64,000 nt of DNA from Lindgomyces ingoldianus (GCF_010093535.1 NW_022985202.1:1-64000); one strand, 5' to 3'; positions 1-11,909 are shown, counted from the first letter of the stretch. Notes: generated from the sequence alone by a model not told the origin. Program-made: numbers and translations.

Positions 1-109
1 GGTATTCCCAGGTCTCTGAGTCCCCACGCACTCCCATATGCCTCTGAGTGGATTCATACCGCATTCGGACCCATTGTCTTGCCTGCGCCGTTACAACTAG
101 CAGAATCTA

Positions 110-480
110 GGACGCTATAAGTCTTAAGAACTTCTTTAATTTTATTAATAAAAATAATAAGCTTAATTAATCTAACTTTAATATAGTAGACGCTATTATA
201 AAGTACAGCTAGCTACTAGCTATAGTTAAAAAGAAATTAAAAGATAAAAGGGCTCCTATACAGATACCTACCCCTACTAAGGTAAAGCAGGCTCTTAAGT
301 TACTACTCTTATATTAAGAACATATAGATAGGACAACTTTTTAGTAAATAAAGACTCTACAGCAGCTATATACTAAAGTAAAGGCTTAAAAATCTAAGTA
401 AGCTGTCTAGGGCACCCTAGATAGTTAGCTTATGTAACTATTTTGCTATAACAATATTTTAATATAATAATATAATCCTA
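110..480. repeat. AT-rich, CpG-poor tract (probable decayed transposon)
   Basis: This stretch is dominated by TA, TTA and TAAT words and has almost no CpG, in contrast to the GC-rich sequence that starts at about 490. No open frame survives. Such composition is typical of repeat DNA mutated by repeat-induced point mutation in ascomycetes. That origin is inferred; no transposase motif can be read. Confidence 0.5.
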
Positions 481-518
481 GCTCCCTGTTTGTATCGCGC
501 CATCAAGAGTTGACTGTA

Positions 519-784
519 TTCCACTTCCCCACCCGAAGAATCCCCTGCAACCTGTAGGGCGTCTGATCGGAAGAGACGGTGTGCATCCGGAGCAGGGGCC
601 TCGCGTGGCTGCACGGTCATGCGCAGCTGAAAGGGGCTAAACGAGGAGACGGAAGGATCGGCACGCCGAAAGGAAGCGGCGGCCGGGAAACGAAATAAAT
701 GCTATCTGTTAAATTACATCCGAGTGAAACACCAACACACAATTGCATGGGCTTAATGCATCCGAAAGGGGTGACGCTCGGGAA
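519..784 (+). repeat. Dispersed direct repeat, copy A
   Basis: This segment matches 3582-3856 in the same orientation. Shared blocks in the same order include ggtgtgcatccgg, tcgcgtggctgcacggt, catgcgcagctgaaagggg, aaacgagga and acgaaataaatgct, then a looser match through cttaatgc. No terminal inverted repeats, target duplication or coding frame are evident. It is GC-rich next to AT-rich sequence. Class unknown. Confidence 0.7.
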
Positions 785-2495
785 AGTGAATGATCACTTT
801 GTTCGGCTGCAGGGTAGTGGGTCTACATCCTCTGCATTTCGGTAACTGTAGGGCGCGAAGCACATATTGTAGGTACGCTTCAAAAACGGTTATGCCTGGC
901 TGGAAAGGCTATAGGGTTCCGCCGAGGTGCTTCCGCAAGGTCCGAGATAGGGCTTGGAGGTATGGCTATTGGATCTTGGATAGTCCGTCCCCGCCTCACT
1001 TTTCGCTCAATACTTACTATGACTTCTAGTGCCTCAGGGAGCTGGACATAAACGCTTATAATAATGATTAGGCATTAGAGAAATAGACAGAGGCAATAAT
1101 ATGTGCTGTAGGTGGAACATTCCACCTGACATTAATTGCCAGAAAAGCCTCTCGCAGGCTTTGCGTAACCGCAGAGGAGGCTGAGGTTCATTGGCTAGAG
1201 CCTGAGGTTTCTCGACTGAGCAGCATGGAGATTCTATAAATGTGGTATGCAAAAAAGAGGCCCCATGGTGATATATCCTCAGGATTGCGACCTAAGAAGC
1301 ATTGTTGTTCAATGAGGTTTGCACTTACCCTTAGTGATTTGTTGAATGATAACTCTTGCATGCGGAGAACGCTCCGTGTCAATGCCAGAATATAGCCAGG
1401 GCGCATACTGAGCCACAATTACGCTATATTTAAGTACTTAGAGAGGTTCGAGAACAGGAAGAAGCACATACCTGTAAACAAACGCTGTTTGATCGTAATT
1501 TGGGAACTTCGCGTTTAGAGAAGCGACAGTCATTGACTGATGAGTTTGGTCTAATTGTATCTAGGTGTTGTCGTGAGTCGCCGAGTCACTGGAGACATGA
1601 CCCAGCAACCTCATGGCTTGACACAATCAGGCAAACTTACTCACGTGACTAGTCATCAGCGAGGATAACGTAAAGGAATCCTCTGATCTGGCAACCTAAA
1701 GTATTCATATGCACACAGAAAACCACTGAGAGCATTGACCTACGCCTTGGTCCCATGCTGTGTCGTCTGCCGGCAAAAGATCATCTAAGCTAGGATCCGC
1801 TATTGTGAAGGGTTTCCTGGGATAGCCGATACTCACGAAGCCATACAATCATTAATACTCAATTAACGTGTTGGTGGTGGAAAGGGCTGGGAATAAACCA
1901 GCCTAAAATTACAATTGCCACCAAACTTTTCTCCTCTCCTCCACCTTCGACTTAAAGGTGGAGGTGCTTTGTTGCATAGTACAGCGGGTTCCGGGGATCC
2001 CGCGGACATGTGGGAAGCAGCGTTGTTATGAGTTTGAGAGAAAGTAAAAGAAGGACAATGTTAGGTAGAGATTGGAAAGACGGCCGCAGGTATAGTTCAT
2101 AGAAGCATTTCTTAGAGACGAAGGGTACCTGCAAGTGTATGTGTTCCAAGGGCTTGAATGTGGCGACATGAATTTCGTTCTTGTCTCCAAGGAGATGCAG
2201 GGTGGGTGCTGGAACGTGGGTAGCGGCTTGAGAGATTCCAACCTGCTCATGCTATAAGATGCCTGGATCTAAGAAAAATATGGTCGGAAAGTTAATGGAT
2301 TTGGTATTCGCTTGATCGTCATCGACGGCGAAACCATTCGAGAGCTCTTTAGATATAAATTTACTACTCCCGATCAACCTTCTTTCACCTGATCACTAAA
2401 CAATCCATAGGAGCTTACTCGTTTTGCCTTCCTACAGATCGTGATTCTACTCGTGTATTAATTACTTGCCAACATCAGTCCATTCACTGCGGCTC
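785..2495. other. Intergenic, no supported gene
   Basis: Only short overlapping frames on both strands, none with a recognisable domain and several without an ATG. The sequence looks like decayed or non-coding DNA. Confidence 0.5.
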
Positions 2496-3419
2496 ATGCC
2501 AATCCTCAAGGTGCCAGAGATACCCGATCAAGCGCCCTCCAAATCATTCGCGTCTCGAAGGCAAATTTGTCGGAAAAGCGATAGTCATCACCGGGGCAAC
2601 TTCCGGAATTGGTGTTGAGACTGCACGAGCATTGTCTACTACAGGCGCCACCTTGTTCTTGGCTGCCTGCGACTTGAAGAAGGCTGAGACCGCTCCCGTT
2701 GGAATTCTGGAACTAGGTCGTGGTTCGCTGGTAGAAACGGACAACGCCTCTTTCGCTAGCATCGAGCCGCCGCGACAACTACCCTCGCGAAATCAGACAA
2801 TAGGGTCAATACACTCGCCAAAAACGCTGGTGGCATGGGAATTAAGAATCTCAAGCCCACCGAGGATGGCCACGAGATGCGATTCGCTACATACCACTCG
2901 AGACATTTCCTCCTATCCCAACTTCTTTAAACCTGCTTAGCTTGCCAGGTCGACGTTCACTCCAGAGTTGTCATCGTCGTGTCACCAGCCTATCACGCTC
3001 GGAACCTTTGCGAAAGTGACAAGTATCATTTCCAAAAGGGAGGATATCATTATAGGCTGGCATTTGCAAATTGTAAGCTTGCCAATGTCTACATGGCAAA
3101 CGAATTGGATCGTCGCTACGGTCGTAAGTGGCTTAATGCAACAATTCTTCACACAGTCTCCATCAATACAGACCTGTCCAGGCACTTAGGCAGCGAATTT
3201 GTGGGGCAGAATATGAGCGGCAAGAAGATTCTCGAGATCTTAACAACTCCTGAGCATGGAGCTGCTATAACTGTTCTTGCCAAAGTTGGGAGAGAGTGGG
3301 GGAATAAAGGAGGAAAGCATCGGGAGAGCTGGGAAGAAGAAAAAGGTGGTGAAGATGATAATGAAGCTTTTGGGGTTGGATACACTCGTCAGATTTATGA
3401 CCCAAAGAAAGAGGAATGA
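2496..3419 (+). pseudogene. Broken short-chain dehydrogenase/reductase
   Basis: Pieces of an SDR protein lie in order but in different frames. An ATG at 2496 opens the first piece. A frame change near 2550 leads into the cofactor-binding motif TGATSGIG (about 2596-2619). A second frame change between about 2700 and 2805 leads to a KNAGG piece (the NAG motif), and an in-frame TAA follows near 2929. The last piece (to the TGA at 3419) has the segment before the active site (SRVVIVVSP) and a region aligning with YxxxK plus LANVY, where the usual Y-x-x-x-K is degraded to a form ending NCK. The family normally acts as an NAD(P)-dependent oxidoreductase on small molecules. Two shifts, a stop and a damaged active site make function very unlikely; splicing does not rescue it by eye. 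Confidence 0.75.
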
Positions 3420-3581
3420 CTGTGAAAGGCTCACTGAATATTGTGGGAATGAACGACGACATGTAATAGTGTGACGACTCTTGGGGGGAGTAGTTAGAAT
3501 ACAAACTTCTGAGTTCTGGTATTCGTTTCGGAGGCCGTGGACAGAATTGAAAGGGCCACGGCGGACACATCAAACCCAGTC

Positions 3582-3856
3582 GTTCCACTTCTCCCACCTG
3601 TGGGTCCCCTGCAACCTGCAGGGTACTTTTCTGTGAGATCGGAAGAGGCGGTGTGCATCCGGGGCAAGAGCTTCGCGTGGCTGCACGGTTCATGCGCAGC
3701 TGAAAGGGGCGAAACGAGGAGGAGGCGAAGGCATGACGCGATCGACGGTTAGGTAGTGACAACGAAATAAATGCTCTCCAGTAGACGGCGGTTAAGTGAG
3801 ACATCAACTGACACGTACAAAAGCTTAATGCCTTCGAAGAGGATGTCACTCCGGAA
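3582..3856 (+). repeat. Dispersed direct repeat, copy B
   Basis: Second copy of the element at 519-784, same orientation, about 3 kb downstream and just after the broken dehydrogenase. The central 130 bp are best conserved; a few short insertions distinguish the copies. No target duplication or terminal repeat seen. Confidence 0.7.
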
Positions 3857-4389
3857 TATTATCACGAGAATTGCCGCATTCGTCCATGGGGCCAAGGAAA
3901 TATCCGAGCGTCCTGCAATCCGTCGAAACAGGCCTGTAATTCTGAAAGGATCATAAATTTGAAGCAGCAAAGTCGAGATTGCACTGAGTGAAGGGAAAGA
4001 AGAGGAATGAAAATAGCAGCGAATGTTGGCCATCTGCGGCAAGTCCACAACCCTGTCTGCAGATTTACATTGCATGAAGGGTGTGACGATGATACGCCCG
4101 AGGGATTCTGTCGGACGTAACTACAAGGATGTGGTTCTCAGGCCCCAATTCATTCCATGCAATGTTGAGAATGCTCTTTGGGCTCAGTGGTACGAGAAAT
4201 ATCGCTTCTGGAGTTGCTGCGAAACTGTATTGGGATTTACCATCATGGTCCTGCTTTACCATCACCACCAGCGGATTATAGGGCAGATCCCGGAATGCGG
4301 ATTTCTTACGGAAGAGAAGATGCTATGGCACTCTAGTAGGGGAGTCATATTATGCTGAAATATGCACGGAACATTTGTCCGAAGACCAA
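3857..4389. other. Intergenic, nothing recognised
   Basis: Short frames on both strands without domains; no RNA gene or repeat was recognised. Confidence 0.4.
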
Positions 4390-5600
4390 TATTATGAATT
4401 GCATATTTGAGATGCTTGAGAGAGTATGGAATAGGCAAACAGTATAGGGATATCACTTGGAACAGCCATGCAATTTACTTGCTTGCAATGAATGCGTTTC
4501 TTTTGGGTAGACCGAAAATAACCGGCCTGGGGCCCAGGATCCAGGAGAAGTACTGAGCATTTCAAGGCTTCCGCGAAATGACCGATGTTTGATGTAGAAC
4601 GCAGTTTCCGTTGCAACACTCCTTGGAGGTAATTAATTGGATATTGACCGTCCCGATTCCGGTAGTTCACTTTAGCGCCAACAGAGAGGAGGTATTCCAG
4701 GACATCCTCTTTCGGGATTTTGGAGACAAGGTTCCGAATTGTTTTGTTATCACGGCCACTGGGGTTTACATTTGCGCCTCAGGCGACCAGCAATTTTACT
4801 TGGCCCAGGATGAAGCCTTCTAGTTTTCCACCCTGAACCCTCAATGCGGATTACAAGAAAAGCGCTAGGAGTGTGTAGCCTGGCATTGTAGTTGTTTGGG
4901 TGCCAGGGTAGAACATAGTATGAGTTAGTGGAAGACGCTAGGACTCCCTCTTGCTACAGATACAAACTAGACATGAGATTCACTTTGAGGAGCGTACACA
5001 GCCATGGTCGATTGTGGAAAGTCGTTCGTCTATTAGGGCTCGGCAGTGGTTGCATAGAGAGGGCAAGCCTGAAACATCCCGCAAGGTAACCTATCAGATA
5101 TGCCCTGACATCTCTAACTTGCGCAAGATGTTCGATTCACCATTGCCAGATCTTGTTTTGTTGAAACAAAAGGGTTATCTAGTCGACGCGGGAGCTTGAG
5201 CACAAGCACAGCTGTGTTAGGAAACTGCGTCTATGATGGCCTACAATGTCAAAGTCGAAATTCCTTCTCTCTAGAATGGTAACTATGCCTTCATAATTTG
5301 CACGTCATGCTGAGACCTTGAACCTACACGGGTCTAGAACGAATAGAAAGTTCTAGTCATCGTCATTTAATACATCTAGGTTGGCGGTGTTCCCGATGAT
5401 GCATGAGAGCACGTATGTCAGGACGGTGGAACGGGCGGCAAAGAAAAGAGCGTTATTTCCAAAGCAATGAATTTTATCATAGGGACATGAGGTCCCGGTG
5501 TGGGCTTCAGCTAGTTGGAAGACAACCTGCTGCAATGTTGCATTCACGATTTTCTGATGAAGGAAATCCTTCTCAGAACAGGCTCGATATTTCAATAACA
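4390..5600 (-). pseudogene. Decayed ankyrin-repeat gene
   Basis: On the minus strand, 4823 down to about 4580 reads in a single frame as two ankyrin-like units: QVKLLVA-stop-GANVN, then VLEYLLSVGAKVNYRNRDGQ. The stop is TGA where CGA (Arg) would fit, and a TAA lies slightly upstream where CAA would fit. A further unit at 5595-5353 has GNNALFFAARS and a segment ending in NTANLDVLNDDD. These match the helix-loop pattern of ankyrin repeats, which usually mediate protein binding. No intact frame links the pieces. The N-terminal part may lie in the minus-strand frames up to about 6568, but that cannot be proved. Confidence 0.55.
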
Positions 5601-7586
5601 GGGTTTTGATTGCTTCGTAAATTTGCGCATATGATCATCTGAGAGATCTGAGATACATTGCTTGGTATCTAACACTGGTGGATAGTGTAATGGTAGAATT
5701 GACAGCAGGAGATCGTCCGTCGACAATTTGGATTCGTGGGGTGATGCCCTAGAACTAGCAACGGAGTAATGGTCTAGAAGACTGGTAATCTCTGACACGC
5801 ATGATGAAGTTCGACCTCCTCTCCGAAGAACCACTTTGAGCAGCTGGCTACAATTCGAAGACGAGAAGGAGGAGCGAAATATACTACTAGACCCGCGCGC
5901 CGATTGGCGAGAGTCGACACATTGGGCTGACTTTGTATCCACTGGTGAGTGCTACCGAGATGGTGGCATGTATGGGTTTCCTACAATGGTCGGTCCATGG
6001 ATCTCCTGGCTTGGTCATGCCCGACTTTGTCTCTGAGTGTTGATATGGGGGTCTGCTCACGCAGGGCAGCTCGACATGCTGTGCCATCCGATAACTGTTT
6101 GGTGGAAATTCGGTTTTTTAGATCATTCAATAAAACATCGGTCTCGTCGGTTCCCCTCCCAGAGCGATCTCCGGTGATGTCAATGAGATGTTTGTGGCGT
6201 ACGGATATTCGTTTGTGCGGTCTTTTGATATATTTGAGAAAACGCACTCATCCTAAGAGTCTCGGAGTTGGTGTTGCGGTAGCGTAAGTAACCATTGGAC
6301 AGCCACTCTCGAAGTTATCGTGAATTGTGCGTGCTGAGCAATTAGCATAAAACAGAGATTTCCACGCGGGCTTCACTTTGGTACCACTTAGAATGCCGAT
6401 CAACTGTCGGATCTCCATTGGTGGGAGTCCACAAAGACGGAACATGAGTAGAATCTGATTACAGGGCTCCAGAACCTCGTTTAGCCTGCCATTCTCCCTC
6501 CGAGTGGATGTTAACAACAAATCTGTTCGTCCTTGGACTCCACTGACTGAGGCGATCGCTCCCGACATGCCACAAGTTGTTGAAGGATAGTACCCTGTAA
6601 TAGAAACAAATGGAAAGGTTGTGGTGGGTTGCTTGGCATGTTTATTGATATTGAGGTGCCTAGCTATCAGTAATTCGAAAATGAGGTCATGGAACTAGCA
6701 AAGAAGAGTGTAAAATCTAAGATGGATTCTGCATTATTGATCTTTAAAGCTGTCGAGGTAGCGTCCTTGATGCTTAGCTGGACAACCACTGACGATCATG
6801 GGAGAGGTCAGAGGGACACAGCAATTTCCTCCTAATTGCCCTAGCTATTAGCTTTGTTTAGCTTGGGCGATTCGAGATGCTCCTGGGAAGGCTGAGACAG
6901 CCACCCTGATGAGCGACCTGCAGGTAGTCTGTGCACCGGTGAAGGACCCCAGGGGCTTATGCGAAACAGTTCTGAACCCTGGACAAAAGTTTATTGAGGA
7001 GTCGATACGAAGTAAATCTGAACCATAGATGCACGCTCACGGAGCCGATGCGAAATAATTGACGTGTCTCTTTTCATCAAATGTGCGCACCTGGACAGGC
7101 CTGCGGGTGGTGCGAAACAATTCGACGCACCTCGATCTAGGGCACTTACCCCAGAGGGAAACAGCTTTACCAGAACAGGGAATGTGGCCATAGTGAAACA
7201 GCGAGACTGGCCTGAACAAAGCCAGTAACATCGATATCCAACCTCGTCCTTGCTTAGGGAATATCGCACGAGGTTGTTGACCGGAAAATCAGGCGAAACA
7301 AATCTAAAGCTCAGTCAGAAAAACAAACACCAGAAGGAAGAAGCGCAATAATACCTAAGCATGAATCGCAACGAGGGAAAGGGATTTCAACACTGTGTAG
7401 AGTCATGGGGGCTTGGGGCCTGAGGCGCAGACAATGCTGGAGAGAAAGATATAAATCCAACCCAAAAACAAACTTGCGAATCACTTCCAGTATCTCGACA
7501 TCTTTAACCATTCCTCAAGACTCAGCTCCATCGCCGTGCTGATGGTCAGTAATTTTTCACCACCAACAAGCCGCTCCTGCTCAACC
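5601..7586. other. Intergenic or decayed sequence
   Basis: A minus-strand ATG frame at 6568-6248 (about 106 codons) has no recognised domain and may be the 5' end of the ankyrin pseudogene. From 6960 to 7300 the word GCGAAACA or close variants recurs about every 60-100 bp (near 6961, 7049, 7110, 7291); its meaning is unknown. Confidence 0.35.
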
Positions 7587-7780
7587 ATGCCGGCCGATTC
7601 CAATCACAGCGGAAGTATGAACATCTTCCAACTCCTACACACCTACAGGGCGATGCTGACGAGATTCATGAATTAGACTCGTTCGCTATGGCCGTCACTT
7701 CCCTCATCTCGAACGTCTTGCAAGCTGTCTTCCAGCTCATTACTATTGCAATAGTGTTCTATCGTCGTCGACGGGACTGA
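7587..7780 (+). CDS. Possible 43-residue single-span membrane protein
   Basis: Splicing an inferred intron of 62 nt (7615-7676: GTATGA at the start, GCTGAC branch-like site 18 nt before TAG) joins an ATG at 7587 to a frame ending at TGA 7780. The predicted protein has a short polar head (MPADSNHSG), one hydrophobic segment at about residues 16-37, and a basic tail of four arginines and an aspartate. This layout would suit a tail-anchored or small membrane protein with its tail in the cytosol. The frame closes exactly across the intron and the second exon alone also starts with an in-frame ATG (7690). No family is recognised. It stands alone in a decayed region, so it could be chance. Confidence 0.35.
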
Positions 7781-8265
7781 TCAAGGACTGGGGTAAGAAG
7801 CGAGTGAAGCGAGAAGGGATGAGTGGTAAGTTTTGCATCGTGTACAAACCTGAAATGGCGGCTAATGTTGGAGGATGTAGGTGCGAGGGCTCGAACTAGA
7901 CTTGGTTAGGTTGTGCTGTGGCAAAATAGGAAGCACTTGCCTAGGTATATCACTCTTTCGTGGATCTGGAAAGAGCGGGTGTTGGTATGGCACGTAGGTG
8001 AGGACTTAGGGATCTCACTCTACCTAGGTAAAAAACAAACACACTTAATTGCTAGATCCACTTGACCTGGTGAATTACTTTCTGATAGTATGATATGGGT
8101 ATCAACCTCGACATGATCTTACAACCAGACGCCTTGTCCTCTAAAAGTTGCGTAAATCGTGAATATCCCCCTAAAGAAATTCGTGATATGTCCAAAGAAG
8201 TTTGGCCAAAGTCGTGGATCTATTTATGTAGCGGTTTCCTTCCATATACAACAGTGCTGCACGAG
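7781..8265. other. Intergenic, nothing recognised
   Basis: No open frame with support. It lies 3' of the methyltransferase gene and probably holds its 3' untranslated region. Confidence 0.5.
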
Positions 8266-9633
8266 TTAGTGATGGTTGCATGATTGGAGGGAGGGAGGAT
8301 TATACCCAGGGAGATAGGCGTGAGTCTTGTACTCCTTGAGCGACCTGCGCATTTCGGCGAGGAAGACTTGGGCGCGGGCAACGGACCACTGCAAATGTTA
8401 GTATGCAATTGAAAGGACAATTATCATTTTTGGTCCTACTCACCCCTCCGACCTGGGTCAACAGCCTGATCATAAACCCCTCAATACCTTCATGCAACCG
8501 CAGCTGATTCCACCGCCCGATATTCTTCATTTTCCTGTCTTCAGGCCAACCATTCATGGGCCACTTGTACGTCACCTCAACGACATCTACAAATCCAGCC
8601 TTCTCCATCCTCTCCTTGCTCTCGCTCCAAATAGTAAAGCTCTTTCCAAAAATATCCCCCATCTCCACTACCGTCTTCCCCCAGAGATGAAAAAAGTGAT
8701 CCGGCCCCATGCTCCCGTCATCGCAAATCGGCTGCACCGAGTGTTCGACGATTTCTATCCAGCCACCGGGTTTGCAGTGCTCGTACGCCTGCTCGAAGAA
8801 GAAGTCCCAGTCCGGTATACACCCGAAGAGTTCGCGGATGTGGATGAAATCGAAGTGGTCCGAGGGAAACGTCCACTCGAGCGTCACATCGTCGATTTCG
8901 AAGTGGCAGTTTGGAGGTACCCACTCCGGCTGGATGGGAGAGAGGTCGGTGCCGATGACTGTTGCGCCGGGGTACTGGTCTGCCATGTCGATTGCCCATA
9001 TCCCTGTGCCGCAGCCGACATCGAGGATCGTCTGCAGCCCCACCGTCAACATTCACCCACTCGACAATGAATATTCGATGCTGTGGTGGCCAGGGGACAT
9101 ACCTGCGGGTGTTTGATTGGCGCAACATGCAGTTTATGGTCTAGTGTCAGCAGATACATGTGATGGGCAAAGTCCAGGATCTCTTTCGCCAGCTCGTCGT
9201 TGGGACCCTGCAGCACGTCTGTCAGACTCTCCCGCAACCTAAAAGGTATCGCTCGACATCAGGCGAACAAACACACCCAGTAAGCGCCATCTCTGTACGC
9301 GTGGTACTGTCGCCCGTTCTCTATGCGGTAGTTCATTATGGACGATGCCAGCGTGTCCGTCTCGTCTCCGAGCAGACTGCCGCTGTCAAAGCCCGAATCA
9401 GAGACGTAGTCGTAGGGATCGTCTTGCTCGTGCTGCGCATTGTCGTGCACATCGCCCTGGGGTGCCTGGGGCTCTACTGGATCTGCAGGTGCGGGAGCGG
9501 GAAGGGGGCCCGTCTGCTGCAGAGAAGATTCGGCCTGCGGTGCTGCATCGTCGTTGATCAGGACTGCGCTGTCCTGGCTGATGGAATGCAGGCTGAAGGA
9601 GTCGGAGGGCTTGTTCGGCGTCGGGGCAGCCAT
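8266..9633 (-). CDS. LaeA-like class I SAM-dependent methyltransferase
   Basis: Four exons: 9633-9277, 9207-9103, 9031-8444, 8388-8266; introns of 69, 71 and 55 nt with GT...AG ends and a frame that closes at TAA (390 aa). The start is the ATG at 9633; an upstream GTG frame is not used. The first 100 residues are polar and low-complexity. Then comes the fungal family block Y-x-DGAYWGPNDE spanning the first splice junction, the SAM-binding motif I ILDVGCGTGIW (about residues 156-166), and a post-I acidic GTDLSPIQ. The C-terminal end aligns with the family's LxxxL-K-x-x-x-HAY block. Members of this family include the regulator LaeA and many small-molecule methyltransferases; the substrate here is unknown. 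It faces the FAD monooxygenase across 570 bp, so the two could be co-regulated. Confidence 0.9.
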
Positions 9634-10203
9634 GCTGAAGCTGTGTGTCTGGATGTGTCCTCCAGCAATCTTCACGGGGGGACAAAGAAGTGTAGAGAAG
9701 AGAAGAGTGGAAAGGCTGTTAGCATGGCAGTGGGATCAACATCTGCGCAAGGATATTGGCGAGCTGGCTCGGTCTGGTCTTTGTCCGGTGGCCGTCCCAG
9801 GAGGGGAGCACCCGGTACAACGCCGAGGCGCTGGGAGATGCCCAGGTTCGGATCAGGGTAAACCCCAGCGTCGACCACCAGCAACAACCAAGCACAGCCT
9901 GGTCCTCATCGGCTGGCGGCTGGCGTCCTGGGCGAGCCCACCCCCCACGTGCAGACGGCGATGGCGCAACCAAGAAGGGCGAACAGAAGCGATTGCTGCC
10001 GCTGTTTCCACCAAGCAAGGAAACGAGCCCTGAATCCTGAAGCGAACGGCTGGTCAAAACCCCCCATCGCTTCCTGGTTACTCGTCAAGCTCGTGCTCGA
10101 ACCACCCTCTACCCTGAGAAAGTGTGTCGCACGACTTGCCCTCTCACAGTTGTTGCAAAAAGGAACGTTTAAACGTCAACCGCGCTTTTCCAGACGCCTG
10201 CAA
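9634..10203. promoter_or_regulatory. Shared intergenic promoter of methyltransferase and monooxygenase
   Basis: The 570 bp between the two divergent start codons must hold both promoters. Long open frames cross it, but none has a domain. No specific factor site is assigned. Confidence 0.5.
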
Positions 10204-11694
10204 ATGGCAGAGATCCTAGGTCCCAACGGCGTCGTGCAAGCGGATTCTCCGCTCCCCATTCTTATCGTCGGATCCGGTATGGAGGGTCCTAATCTAAATC
10301 CTTCCTCCTGTTGTTAGCACATACGCCTCTAACATGATTCGCAGGAAGCACAGGACTTGCCCTGGCACAGGGTCTTCGGAAGGTATGTAAGACGTTTTCA
10401 GCCCCGTTGGTGCTACGTGGTCCAGCATATGTCATTGTGTCATGGCTTGTTCCAGCAACATCCTAATCCAGCCGACGTCCTGTTCGTCAATTACACGTCG
10501 TCTTTTTGCCTCGCATTTGTCGCCCCAATTTGCGGTTTGCAGCGTCTGCTAAGCGGTGAAAAGGCAGGGATAAAATGTGTCGTCTTCGAGAAGCAGCCGG
10601 AGCAGGCGAGGGAAAGAGACTGGAATATGGGGTTACATTGGGGCGCCCTTGTGCTCAAGACCTTGATGCCGGATGAGTGGTGGTCACGCATCCAGTCTCT
10701 CCAGGTGGATCCTCATGTCCCTACCAAAGACGAGGATACGTTGGCCTTCATTCACGGCACGACTGGCGAGAGAATGAACGCATTCACGTTTGGTCCTTTT
10801 TACCGTCTGCGGAGAAGTAAATTGCGAGAGCTCCTGTCACAAGACCTGGAGGTCCAGTGCAGCAAACACCTCTCCGACATCACGTACGCAGAAGACGGCA
10901 ACTCCGTCACAGCACACTTCGCGGATGGAACATCTGCCACCGGAAAAATGCTCGTCGGTGCAGATGGCGCACGCTCGAGCACCCGTCGGTGTCTTTTAGG
11001 CTCTGAAGCTGGCGCCATCCATCGCATCCCCTATGCAGCCACATTCGTGCAAATGCGCTTTACCAAGGAGCAAGCCCTCTACCTCCGCTCCTTCCACCCG
11101 CTCTACCTTGCAACCGCCCACCCTGGAAACTACTTCGCTTTCTTCGGCATGCACGACGCCGTCGACCCTAATGACCCTTCTTCTTGGGTCTTTTTTTTTT
11201 ACATCTCTTGGCACTCATCTCTTGAAGAGCAAGACGCCACTGCTAATTGGACTGATGCTCAGCGTCTTGCCCAACAGAAAGATTTCGCAAAAACCTTCTG
11301 CGATCCGTGGAAATCCGCATACGAATGGACGCCTGACGACGCTCCTGTCTGGCATCTCGGGCTCACGGACTGGGATCCGGGATTCGAGGGCCATCGATGG
11401 GATAATCATGCGGGATTGGTAACCATGGTGGGGGATGCGGTGCATCCAATGACTTATCAACGGGGACAGGGCTTGAACCACAGTATTACTGATGCGGGAA
11501 AGCTTCGAGATACAATTGTTAGGATCAATGAAGGGGGAGATAGGAAACAGTTGGTGACCGAGTTTGAAGAAGAGATGATTGCACGAGGAGGGGACGAGGT
11601 TAGGACTGGGACAGCGAATACAATACTACTACATAATTGGGAGAAGGTGATGCAGAGTCCTTTTTTTCAGAAGGGATTGAAGAAGAATCATTAG
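10204..11694 (+). CDS. FAD-dependent monooxygenase (aromatic hydroxylase type)
   Basis: Three exons: 10204-10276, 10345-10382, 10564-11694; introns of 68 and 181 nt; 413 aa. The first splice rebuilds the FAD-binding GSGSTG (residues 23-28). A DG motif GADGARSS lies at about 169-176 and a GD motif GDAVHP at about 327-332. Together these three motifs define single-component flavoprotein hydroxylases that use NAD(P)H and oxygen. Intron 2 has no stop in frame with exon 3, so retention of part of it would also give an open frame, but only its removal gives the conserved join into AGIKCVVFEKQ. It is likely cytosolic; no signal peptide is seen. It is divergent from the methyltransferase and convergent with the alcohol dehydrogenase, which suggests a small tailoring cluster. 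Substrate unknown. Confidence 0.9.
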
Positions 11695-11909
11695 CGTGAT
11701 CCTTTGCGGAGGGAGTATATACTGGAGTCGACTGTTAGGGGCTAATACACGTGACAATGATACCCCGAAACCGTCAGCCGTTAGATTGTAACTAGATACG
11801 TAGCAAGCAATTCCATACTATATATACATCATCAGGTGTACTTTATTACGCATGGTAATCGAGTGCTCAGCTCACATGTATGTCTTCCAATGCCACTCCT
11901 TAATTCCTC

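Noticed and set aside
565..575. gatcggaagag, identical to the core of a sequencing adapter (also 3636-3647)
   Set aside because: The match stops after 11-12 bases and lies inside both copies of a longer genomic repeat, so it is chance and not contamination.
9631..9675. Upstream in-frame start for the methyltransferase at 9675
   Set aside because: That codon is GTG; the first ATG is at 9633.
9680..10088. Several overlapping frames of 60-200 codons between methyltransferase and monooxygenase
   Set aside because: No domain, no consistent strand, and GC-rich sequence favours chance frames; treated as promoter.
10357..10563. Open frame upstream of the monooxygenase body as coding sequence
   Set aside because: It reads through a splice site and skips the FAD-binding loop; the spliced model restores GSGSTG.
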